Below are positions 1 to 5,870 of a DNA stretch of 6,171 nucleotides, one piece after another. The position numbers were made by a program, and so were the translations under genes. How positions within the stretch are numbered: the first letter of the stretch is position 1; every line of letters begins with the position of its first letter. The stretch spans positions 1 through 6,171 of the forward strand of contig JAUVXN010000072.1 of the NCBI GenBank assembly GCA_030603605.1, read 5' to 3'. The notes beneath the pieces were generated by a model. It searched no databases. It was not told the origin of the DNA and saw only the letters and a program-made list of their open reading frames with translations. The DNA comes from Dehalococcoidales bacterium. GTDB taxonomy: Bacteria > Chloroflexota > Dehalococcoidia > Dehalococcoidales > RBG-16-60-22.

Positions 1-31
1 TCAGGCGGTTACAGGCTCTTTTACTTGGCTA

Positions 32-1231
32 TCATCGGTCATTTGATGCTACTTCCACAACTATCGCCCCTCCGTGGCCACCGTTGGCACAAATAGTGGC
101 CAACCCATAGCGTCCGCCACACTCCTTGAGGGAATTCAAAACGTCGAGTGTTATCCTGTTTCCTGACATTCCAGTAGGGTGGCCTAGAGAAACGCCACCT
201 CCGTGGATATTCACTTTGTTTGCACCGATCCCTAAAGCTCTTATTACAGCGATCACTTGGGCAGCAAAGGCCTCGTTGATCTCGATGAGGTCAATATCAT
301 CAAGTGTCAATCCTGCCTTTCTTAAAGCCTTTGCCACAGCTTGAACAGGTGCTGTAGCGAATTTCTTAGGCTCGCATGCTGTAATAGCATAAGAAATAAT
401 CTTTCCCAAAGGCTTGATGCCAAGCTCGTCAACCTTTTCTCGTGATGCTACTACTACTGCTGAGGCTCCATCAGGGATAGGTGGAGCATTGCCTGCAGTG
501 ATAGTTCCAGTGGGGCGGAAAGCGGGTGGAAGCTTAGCCAACCCCTCCAAAGTCGTATCTGGATGCGGTGTTTCATCCTCTTGAATTGTTATTGGGGGTC
601 CCTTTCGTTGTGGAACCTCCACAGGCACAATGGCCTTGGCAAAGAAACCACTCTCCTTAGCTTTAGCGACCTTCTGTTCACTCTCAAGGGCAAACTGGTC
701 TTGCTCTTCTCGAGAAATGCCTAATTCTTCAGCATATATGTCAGTCAGCAGTCCCATATGCACCTGTTCTATGCCACAGTGATAACCATCGTGAAGCTGA
801 CCATCCACCAGCATTACATTACCCATCTTCGCCCCCCAGCGAGTATGCATATCTAAGTATGGGACGCTACTGTGATGTTCCATTCCTCCAGCTAGAACGA
901 TGTCAGAATTTCCTAAGGCGATGCTCTGGTCGGCTAACATGACACCTAGTATTCCAGATATGCAGGCCTGATTCACAGTAAATGCTGGAATATCTACAGG
1001 GATACCAGCATTAATTGATACTATTCTGGCAGGATTAGGCCCGTTGCCAGCTTGACGAGCATGCCCGATGATAACCTCGTCTACTTGCTCCGGTTTTACT
1101 CCTGACTTCTGGAGAGCCCCTCTTACAGCTGCAACTCCTAAATTAATAACGGTAAGGTTTCTAAAGATGCCACCAAACCTCCCTATAGCTGTTCTGGCTC
1201 CGTTTATGATAACCACTTCTCTATCTGCCAT
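32..1231 (-). CDS. Thiolase (acetyl-CoA C-acyltransferase family), divergent
   Basis: This 399-residue protein has the usual length of a biosynthetic or degradative thiolase, which cleaves 3-ketoacyl-CoA to acetyl-CoA plus a shortened acyl-CoA, or condenses two acyl-CoAs. The acylated cysteine is C90 in VNQACISG, the NEAFA motif has N318 and E319, the catalytic histidine is H351 in LGHPTG, and the second cysteine is C381 in CANGGHGG. All catalytic residues are present. Several surrounding motifs differ from the usual forms: GNAPPIPDGA (residues 247-256) replaces the common GNASGxNDGA, HPTGMSG replaces HPIGASG, and CANGGHGG replaces CxGGGxG. These changes suggest a different acyl-chain preference. 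The ATG at 1231 is well supported by a strong Shine-Dalgarno site eight bases upstream. It is the last gene of the run; its stop lies 31 bases from the window edge. The family is certain, the chain length is unknown. Confidence 0.95.
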   Translation of the reverse strand: MADREVVIINGARTAIGRFGGIFRNLTVINLGVAAVRGALQKSGVKPEQVDEVIIGHARQAGNGPNPARIVSINAGIPVDIPAFTVNQACISGILGVMLADQSIALGNSDIVLAGGMEHHSSVPYLDMHTRWGAKMGNVMLVDGQLHDGYHCGIEQVHMGLLTDIYAEELGISREEQDQFALESEQKVAKAKESGFFAKAIVPVEVPQRKGPPITIQEDETPHPDTTLEGLAKLPPAFRPTGTITAGNAPPIPDGASAVVVASREKVDELGIKPLGKIISYAITACEPKKFATAPVQAVAKALRKAGLTLDDIDLIEINEAFAAQVIAVIRALGIGANKVNIHGGGVSLGHPTGMSGNRITLDVLNSLKECGGRYGLATICANGGHGGAIVVEVASNDR

Positions 1232-1239
1232 ATTCGTTA

Positions 1240-1247
1240 ACCTCCTT
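1240..1247 (-). promoter_or_regulatory. Strong ribosome binding site of the thiolase gene
   Basis: Read on the minus strand this is AAGGAGGT, an uninterrupted match to the 16S rRNA anti-Shine-Dalgarno end, with eight bases before the ATG. It fixes the thiolase start at 1231 and is the strongest such site in the window. It sits in the 54-nt gap after the hydratase gene, which shows no terminator hairpin. Confidence 0.85.
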
Positions 1248-1285
1248 CTTTTTTAGCTAAACTATGGTGCCACAAAGCAAATTTC

Positions 1286-2071
1286 TTAGCGGGCTTGAAA
1301 ATCGGGCCGACGTTTTTCCCGAAAGGCATCCACACCTTCTTGCTTGTCCTGACTGCCGCACAGGATGGCGAACAGCTTATTTTCATACTCGATACCCTCG
1401 CTAAGGCTCATATTGAGCCCAGTGTGAATGGCGTTCTTCGCCAGCTTAATGGCAAGGGGCGATTTGGCTGCCAGTTTCGCCGCTAGTTCCTTCACTTGGT
1501 GCATAAGTTCAGCCTGAGGCACCACCCGGTTGACCAGCCCGATACGATAGGCTTCCTGGGCATCAATAAGATCCCCAGTGAGAATCATCTCCATAGCACA
1601 CCCCTTACCCACCAGTTTTGGTAGCCGTTGGGTGCCTCCGTTTCCCGGCATTATGCCCAGATTTATCTCCGGCTGACCGAACTTAGCGTTATTGGACGCT
1701 ATCCGTATAGTGCAGGCCAATGCCAGCTCAAGGCCGGTACCCACCGCAAATCCATTGATGGCAGCAATGGTGGGTTTGGACATTGTCTCCAGCAGGTTAG
1801 CCAGTACCCGTCTCCGCGCCGAGCACTTGCCCAACTCGGTCAATGTGTTCCGGGCGCGTAGTTCCTCTATATCTGCCCCAGCGACAAATGCCTTATCACC
1901 AGCACCGGTCAGGATGAGCACCCTAACCGAATTGTCAGCATCAGCGTCACTTGCTGCCTCAAGTGCCTCATCAATGGCGAGGTAGTTGAGAGCATTACGT
2001 ACCTCAGGTCGATTGAAGGTGATGATGGCCAGCCCATCCTCTTTCTCATAAAGAATTTCTTGATAGGACAT
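1286..2071 (-). CDS. Enoyl-CoA hydratase/isomerase (crotonase family)
   Basis: This 261-residue protein is a full-length single-domain crotonase, which adds water across the double bond of a 2-enoyl-CoA to give a 3-hydroxyacyl-CoA. The oxyanion-hole and CoA segment AFVAGADI lies at residues 61-68. The second segment, NGFAVGTGLELA, begins at residue 106. FGQPEINLGIMPGNGGTQRL follows at 131-150. Both glutamates that activate water in hydratases are present (E115 and E135, 20 residues apart as in rat hydratase E144 and E164), so hydratase activity is more likely than pure isomerase activity. The residue matching the oxyanion glycine of the usual GGGxE is threonine (T112, GTGLE). Because the contact is through the backbone NH, the enzyme may still be active. 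The gene starts 10 bases after the dehydrogenase stop and is probably translationally coupled to it. The likely substrate is crotonyl-CoA or another enoyl-CoA made by the upstream dehydratase. Confidence 0.93.
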   Translation of the reverse strand: MSYQEILYEKEDGLAIITFNRPEVRNALNYLAIDEALEAASDADADNSVRVLILTGAGDKAFVAGADIEELRARNTLTELGKCSARRRVLANLLETMSKPTIAAINGFAVGTGLELALACTIRIASNNAKFGQPEINLGIMPGNGGTQRLPKLVGKGCAMEMILTGDLIDAQEAYRIGLVNRVVPQAELMHQVKELAAKLAAKSPLAIKLAKNAIHTGLNMSLSEGIEYENKLFAILCGSQDKQEGVDAFREKRRPDFQAR

Positions 2072-2076
2072 GTCTA

Positions 2077-2083
2077 TCCTCCT
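2077..2083 (-). promoter_or_regulatory. Ribosome binding site overlapping the upstream stop codon
   Basis: On the minus strand the site reads AGGAGGA and lies five bases before the hydratase ATG at 2071. Its first two bases belong to the TAG stop codon of the hydroxyacyl-CoA dehydrogenase gene (2082-2084). Ribosomes ending the upstream gene would sit on the start site of the next one, which points to translational coupling and a fixed ratio of the two enzymes. The overlap is seen directly; coupling is inferred. Confidence 0.8.
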
Positions 2084-2936
2084 ATTTAGTGTAGTCGTGG
2101 AAACCCCGACCGGTCTTGCGTCCTAGGTGGCCAGCTCTGACCATCTTGCGCAAGAGAGCAGGGGGCCGGTACTTCAAGTCACCCAGCTCCCGCGCCAGAG
2201 CGGCCGAGTTGATAGTGTAGATGTCCACACCGATGAGGTCAATTAATTCGAAAGGACCCATAGGGAAATTCGCCCCCAGTTTCACAGCCGTGTCGATATC
2301 CTCGACGGTGGCCACGCCCTCGGCCAGCATATCAATGGCTACATTGAGATAGCCTCTGAGTATGCGACTCACGATACCGCCGGGGGTCTCGTTGACCCTT
2401 ACCGGGGTCTTGCCGACCTGTCTGGAGAACTCCATGACCGCCTGGATAGTTTCCTCGGATGTTTCTGCACCGATACCCACCTCTATCAAGCGCATCACCG
2501 GCGCTGGATTGAACCAGTGCATTCCTATTACCTTGTCGGGGCGCTTAGTTGAGGAAGCCATCTCAGTGACTGAAAGCATCGAAGTATTACTGGCTAGGAT
2601 AGTGTCAGGAGGACATATTTCATCAAGCTGGGCAAAAACCTCCTTTTTAACTCCCATATTCTCCGAGACGGCTTCGATAATCAGGTCCGCCGTGGTAATA
2701 TCTTCGATCTTCGTGGTTGTTTTTATTCGAGAGATGATCTTGTCCGCTTCTTCCTTGGTAATCTTCTCTTTTTTCACTAGGGAATCAAGGTTCTGGCGCG
2801 TCTTACCAAGCCCTTTCTCAAGAATCGTCTTTTCCAGGTCACAGATGGTAACTGCAAGTCCTTGCTGAGCAAGTGCCTGAGCGATGCCCATCCCCATTAT
2901 CCCGGCACCAAGAATGTTAACCTTCTCAATGGCCAT
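2082..2936 (-). CDS. 3-hydroxyacyl-CoA dehydrogenase (3-hydroxybutyryl-CoA dehydrogenase type)
   Basis: This 284-residue enzyme has the length of the short, unfused bacterial 3-hydroxybutyryl-CoA dehydrogenases, which interconvert 3-hydroxyacyl-CoA and 3-ketoacyl-CoA with NAD(P). The N-terminal Rossmann domain carries GAGIMG (residues 10-15), and the acidic D33 at the end of the second strand favours NAD over NADP. The active-site segments are SNTSML (116-121), GMHWFNPAPVMRLIEV (138-153, with catalytic H140 and E152), and the C-terminal helical domain with GANFPMGPFELIDLIG and GRKTGRGFHDY. One conserved position is odd: the usual PGFxxNRIL reads PGGIVSRIL (185-193), so the substrate-contacting asparagine is serine (S190) and the preceding phenylalanine is glycine. 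The start at 2936 has an AAGGAG site (2944-2949) seven bases upstream. It lies between the D-2-hydroxyacid dehydrogenase and the hydratase genes. Confidence 0.94.
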   Translation of the reverse strand: MAIEKVNILGAGIMGMGIAQALAQQGLAVTICDLEKTILEKGLGKTRQNLDSLVKKEKITKEEADKIISRIKTTTKIEDITTADLIIEAVSENMGVKKEVFAQLDEICPPDTILASNTSMLSVTEMASSTKRPDKVIGMHWFNPAPVMRLIEVGIGAETSEETIQAVMEFSRQVGKTPVRVNETPGGIVSRILRGYLNVAIDMLAEGVATVEDIDTAVKLGANFPMGPFELIDLIGVDIYTINSAALARELGDLKYRPPALLRKMVRAGHLGRKTGRGFHDYTK

Positions 2937-2989
2937 GACCTTTCTCCTTTAATTAAGCATCTTCTTACCGATTGAAGTGCAATTCGGGT

Positions 2990-4012
2990 TTAGTGTTGCA
3001 GCCACCTTTTCTGAAAATCTTTCACCTCTGGATTAATCAGCCATTCGGGATATTTGCCATTAACGACATTAGCCACAGCTTCATATATTCGCTGCTTGTA
3101 CGTGACCGCAGACTGTTCGGAATAGTAAGCCGAGTGAGCAGTGACAATCACGTTGTCCAGGGTGAGAAGGGGGTGGTCTAGTAGCATGCACTCGGGTTCC
3201 GCGTCGACCACATCCAGCGCCGCCCCGCCGATATAACCCTCAGAAAGGGCAGTGTACAATGTTTTTTCGTCAACAAACGAACCTCGGGCGATGTTGATGA
3301 GGTAAGCGGTCGGTTTCATCTTCTGGAACTGCTCTATGCCCATCATATGCTTGGCTCCGGCGGAAAAGGAAGCGGCGATTATCACAAAATCCGATTTTTC
3401 CAGCATGTAATCCAGTGTGACCGGTGCCACACTGGCCTTGTCAAAAATTATTTGGGGGTGGGTTGGGTCATAAGCAATCACAGTTAGCCCAACGCCTTTG
3501 GCCAACGGAACGATGGCACGGCCAATCCTGCCGAGGCCAATCAAACCAAGCGTTTGTCCTTTCCATTGAAAAATAGGCGGTAATATCTGCCCCCGTATTT
3601 CCCTTTTCTCAAAAGTACTCCATTTTCCAGCCCTTACGGCTTTATCGAGGCGAGTAATCTTTCTAACGCAAGCCAAGAGAAGAGCAATGGCATGTTCCGC
3701 CACTTCTTCCGTACAGTATTCTCCGGGGTTGGCAACACAGATGCCCTTATCGGTTGCGGCTTGGACATCTATCGTGTCAAACCCTGTGCCAGCATTAAAA
3801 ATCAGCTTGCATTTTCCCAGGTTCTCGATAACTCTTCTGGAGTAGGGTTGCATCAGGGTGATGACCGCATCAGCATCACGGGCGGCGGCAATAATTTCGT
3901 CTTCGGTATTACAGGGAATAGACTGAAAATCAATGCCAAGCCTAGTTTGGTAGAACTCCATGTCTCGGCGAGAAAGGACTCTGGCAGTCATTACTACCTT
4001 AAACTCTGTCAT
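2990..4012 (-). CDS. D-isomer-specific 2-hydroxyacid dehydrogenase (NAD-dependent, CtBP/PGDH-like)
   Basis: This 340-residue protein has the length and layout of the D-2-hydroxyacid dehydrogenases, which interconvert a 2-oxoacid and a D-2-hydroxyacid with NAD. The split substrate domain includes NAGTGFDTIDVQAATDKGI and TEEVAEHAIALLL (about residues 73-113). The central Rossmann fold has GLGRIG (159-164) and D182, indicating NAD rather than NADP. The catalytic triad is complete: R243 in INIARGSFVDE, E272 in DVVDAEPE and H293 in TAHSAYYSEQ. The segment after H293 resembles C-terminal-binding-protein-like members, and the usual HxPLTxET loop is replaced by a diverged stretch around 210-225, so the substrate is not a standard one. 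It could be a phosphoglycerate, glyoxylate or hydroxypyruvate type enzyme, or one for a pathway-specific 2-oxoacid. It begins 32 bases after the dehydratase gene and has GAGGAG (4017-4022) close before the ATG. The family is sure, the substrate unknown. Confidence 0.93.
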   Translation of the reverse strand: MTEFKVVMTARVLSRRDMEFYQTRLGIDFQSIPCNTEDEIIAAARDADAVITLMQPYSRRVIENLGKCKLIFNAGTGFDTIDVQAATDKGICVANPGEYCTEEVAEHAIALLLACVRKITRLDKAVRAGKWSTFEKREIRGQILPPIFQWKGQTLGLIGLGRIGRAIVPLAKGVGLTVIAYDPTHPQIIFDKASVAPVTLDYMLEKSDFVIIAASFSAGAKHMMGIEQFQKMKPTAYLINIARGSFVDEKTLYTALSEGYIGGAALDVVDAEPECMLLDHPLLTLDNVIVTAHSAYYSEQSAVTYKQRIYEAVANVVNGKYPEWLINPEVKDFQKRWLQH

Positions 4013-4044
4013 GTAACTCCTCTACAGGTTTCACCCAATACATT

Positions 4045-5493
4045 TTAGTCTTTTTTCTCTTCCCTAATACCCACCAGATTTTTGGCTAGCTTCTTCTTTG
4101 ACTCAATATCAGCGTTTCGCAGAACCGTCAGCCGGTGTGTTTCCGGTGAACCAGCACCGTGAATATTGGAGACAATATCCCTGCTTTCAAAGGCTAACTT
4201 TTCGATTAATCTGAATAGTCGTATTCTGTCTTCCGTAGGTACTCCCTCCACACCCTTGAGGTATTTATGGAGTAATGGGCCAATCTCAGGGTTCTCCATA
4301 TCTTTGTCTGAAGGTAAGTCAGCCACCATACCGCCGGCAATTTCAATCATCATACGGATCACTTCATGCAGCTCTTTACCCTCATAGAGTTTGGATACGT
4401 TTGATAGTACCGGGTCAACCACATAAATGCCGGAAGGGGTTGGAACAGACTCCACCGAGGCGGCTATGGAGCAGCCATACATTGCCTCAGTAGTCTTAAG
4501 CATTTCGGCTAACTTGTTGTTGATATGGGACACCCGAGATAGACCATTGTAGTCGGCGGCTAAGGCGGCTGCACCGATGATGACATCGCCCATCCCGCAC
4601 TTGCAGCCACCGTGAGAATGGCGGTGGAAATTGCCGAAGTGCCTTACCAACGGGCCGGCGTATTCATATTCGCCGCACAGGAACACCTGCTCCCAGGGCA
4701 CAAAGACATCTTTGAAAATCACCATGTTGGAAAACTTGCCGTATGCGATATTACCAAGGTCACAAGCTTCTAGCTCTCTAGCCTCAAGGGTGCCCCTGCC
4801 GTAAACGTGAATTACCCCTTCAGCATCTACCGGGACGGCAAAACAGACAGCATGGTCTTTGTCTGGCTCGCGCATCTCTCTGGTGGGTACAATCAACCCC
4901 CAGTGAGCGCAGAGGGAACCTGTCTGGTGTATCTTGGCGCCTCTGACTACAATGCCGTCGTCGTTCTTATCCACGATATGCAAATACATATCAGGGTCTT
5001 TCTGTTGTGAGGGGCGTAGTGATCTGTCACCCTTGACGTCGGTGACGCCACTAAAGACAACGAGGTCGTTCTGCTGCATTTGCTTGACGAAATTCAAAAG
5101 TCTCTCCCCGTATTTGGTGCCGCACTCCTGGTCACAGTCGTAGGCTTCTATACCAACCGAGTTTATGGCATCCATACCGGTACAGCGCATAAAGCAGGTC
5201 CCGATTCTCTGGGTGAGGAATCTCAACATTCTGACCTTGGCCAGCAGATCATCGGGACTCTCGTAGAATTTCACAAAGCGGGTAACTTCTTCACCGATTA
5301 GCTTGGACTCGGCCACCAGGTACTTCCTACCCTCTGGCTCATGGGCTAGGTCATAGGTCTTGGCTACGCCGGCTACCATGGGTTTGATTAAGGGGTGTTC
5401 ATAGGGGTTGTCAACTTTTTGTCCCAGAATGTACGTGGTTGGATGCAGCTTCTGCAGCGACTGGTAATATTGCTCCTTGGTCTTTAAAGCCAT
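4045..5493 (-). CDS. 4-hydroxybutyryl-CoA dehydratase-family flavin/[4Fe-4S] protein, possibly with altered substrate
   Basis: The 482 residues match the length of 4-hydroxybutyryl-CoA dehydratase (AbfD), a cytosolic FAD and [4Fe-4S] enzyme that removes water from an unactivated carbon by a ketyl-radical mechanism and can isomerise vinylacetyl-CoA to crotonyl-CoA. The AbfD cluster ligands C99, C103, H292 and C299 correspond to C100, C104 (CFMRC), H290 and C297 (HRHSHGGCK) here. Loss of these ligands is what marks the related HpaB-type hydroxylases, so this is the dehydratase branch. The FAD region RGAKIHQTGS (184-193) and the C-terminal HGAGSP (445-450) are present. By alignment from memory, AbfD Q101, Y296 and E455 become M102, H294 and S442, while K300 is kept as K298. 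The catalytic surroundings therefore differ, and a substrate other than 4-hydroxybutyryl-CoA is possible. The ATG at 5493 has AAAGGAGA (5501-5508) seven bases upstream. It heads the five-gene run, consistent with making the enoyl-CoA used by the later genes. Confidence 0.9.
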   Translation of the reverse strand: MALKTKEQYYQSLQKLHPTTYILGQKVDNPYEHPLIKPMVAGVAKTYDLAHEPEGRKYLVAESKLIGEEVTRFVKFYESPDDLLAKVRMLRFLTQRIGTCFMRCTGMDAINSVGIEAYDCDQECGTKYGERLLNFVKQMQQNDLVVFSGVTDVKGDRSLRPSQQKDPDMYLHIVDKNDDGIVVRGAKIHQTGSLCAHWGLIVPTREMREPDKDHAVCFAVPVDAEGVIHVYGRGTLEARELEACDLGNIAYGKFSNMVIFKDVFVPWEQVFLCGEYEYAGPLVRHFGNFHRHSHGGCKCGMGDVIIGAAALAADYNGLSRVSHINNKLAEMLKTTEAMYGCSIAASVESVPTPSGIYVVDPVLSNVSKLYEGKELHEVIRMMIEIAGGMVADLPSDKDMENPEIGPLLHKYLKGVEGVPTEDRIRLFRLIEKLAFESRDIVSNIHGAGSPETHRLTVLRNADIESKKKLAKNLVGIREEKKD

Positions 5494-5531
5494 GTTTTAC
5501 TCTCCTTTCCAGCAACCAAACTTCGGTTCCA

Positions 5532-5547
5532 AAATTGTAAACAATTT
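5532..5547. promoter_or_regulatory. Candidate operator: perfect 7+2+7 inverted repeat
   Basis: AAATTGT, two bases, then ACAATTT form a perfect 16-base palindrome 39-54 bases before the dehydratase start. It covers the only -10-like hexamer of the gap, the position expected for a repressor site. It is too short to be a terminator and has no T-tract. No regulator gene is in the window, so the binding protein is unknown, and chance in AT-rich DNA cannot be excluded. Confidence 0.35.
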
Positions 5548-5575
5548 GACACAGAAATCATCCAACATTGAGGTT

Positions 5576-5626
5576 AATTTCATGTAGTATCTCATATCAA
5601 GATTTGTAAATAAAGAAATTTCATGT
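5576..5626. repeat. 10-base direct repeat, copies 41 bases apart
   Basis: AATTTCATGT occurs at 5576-5585 and again at 5617-5626. The next three bases agree at two of three positions (AGT versus TGT). The 41-base step is close to four helical turns, so a protein bound to both copies would lie on the same face of the DNA. Both copies are upstream of the inverted repeat. A regulatory role is only a suggestion. Confidence 0.35.
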
Positions 5627-5652
5627 TGTCATACAGTCTTGAGCCAGAAAAT

Positions 5653-5862
5653 TCATTCTTCTTGTACCATTTTAATAGCTCCTTTCGGGCACTCTGAGGT
5701 GCAAATGCCACATCCTTTGCAGAAGTCGTAATCTATCTCTATGCCGGATGCCTCGTCGTGGATAGTGATACATAAATCAGGGCAGAGTAAACGGCACAAA
5801 TCGCAGTTGACACATAGGGCATTATCTACTACCGGTCTTTGCGTTCTACCTTCTACGGCCAT
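5653..5862 (-). CDS. 2x[4Fe-4S] ferredoxin, delta subunit of a 2-oxoacid:ferredoxin oxidoreductase
   Basis: This 69-residue protein carries two complete CxxCxxCxxxC motifs: C17, C20, C23, C27 and C48, C51, C54, C58. The second reads FCKGCGICTSECPKGAI, which is typical of PorD/KorD delta subunits. These pass electrons from thiamine-diphosphate-dependent 2-oxoacid oxidation to free ferredoxin. An extra cysteine, C31, follows the first motif. The gene lies 24 bases after the gamma subunit gene, so it belongs to the same operon and complex. The alpha and beta subunit genes are not downstream; if present they must lie beyond the window upstream. The start is constrained: an in-frame TGA lies 15 bases before the ATG, with no other start codon between. 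The last five residues are polar and the protein has no membrane segment, so it is cytosolic. Whether the substrate is pyruvate, 2-oxoglutarate or another 2-oxoacid cannot be told from this subunit. Confidence 0.92.
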   Translation of the reverse strand: MAVEGRTQRPVVDNALCVNCDLCRLLCPDLCITIHDEASGIEIDYDFCKGCGICTSECPKGAIKMVQEE

Positions 5863-5870
5863 ATCAGTAT

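Larger units (their letters stand above)
5494..5652. other. AT-rich intergenic region, likely promoter region of the dehydratase gene
   Basis: These 159 bases are the longest non-coding stretch in the window and are clearly richer in A and T than the genes around them. Neither strand holds a convincing ORF. No stem with a T-tract follows the ferredoxin gene, so read-through from the oxidoreductase operon is possible. On the minus strand TACAAT (5534-5539) resembles a -10 box about 40 bases before the ATG, but no good -35 box lies at 16-18 bases from it. An inverted repeat covers that hexamer, and a 10-base direct repeat lies further upstream. A promoter here is inferred from position and composition, not proven. 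Confidence 0.5.

Noticed and set aside
1..42. A 13-codon minus-strand ORF (MTDDSQVKEPVTA) that overlaps the end of the thiolase gene and stops at the window edge.
   Set aside because: It is very short, has only a weak upstream GGAAG, and contains no recognisable motif. It is most likely chance in another frame of the thiolase end.
1252..1261. A perfect 10-base palindrome TTTAGCTAAA in the gap before the thiolase gene.
   Set aside because: Several 10-base perfect palindromes are expected by chance in 6 kb. It has no loop to act as a terminator and no promoter-like sequence beside it.
1692..1985. A 97-codon open frame on the plus strand opposite the enoyl-CoA hydratase gene.
   Set aside because: It lies antisense to a gene with intact catalytic motifs and has a low-complexity Ala/Ser-rich translation typical of a shadow frame.
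2362..2868. A 168-codon open frame on the plus strand opposite the hydroxyacyl-CoA dehydrogenase gene.
   Set aside because: It is fully antisense to a well-supported enzyme gene. Its serine- and isoleucine-rich translation has no family pattern, and no ribosome binding site is evident.
4013..4044. Possible small hairpin GGT-GAAA-CC in the gap between the dehydratase and 2-hydroxyacid dehydrogenase genes.
   Set aside because: The stem is only about three pairs with no T-tract, too weak for a terminator.
4045..5493. Annotation as a 4-hydroxyphenylacetate 3-monooxygenase (HpaB), the name often given to this superfamily.
   Set aside because: The four cluster-ligand positions of the dehydratase branch are present (C100, C104, H290, C297). 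HpaB-type flavin monooxygenases lack this cluster, and no reductase partner gene is nearby.
5615..5622. Short palindrome GAAATTTC downstream of the ferredoxin gene considered as a terminator stem.
   Set aside because: It has no loop and no G/C pairs to speak of, so it would not form a stable RNA hairpin.
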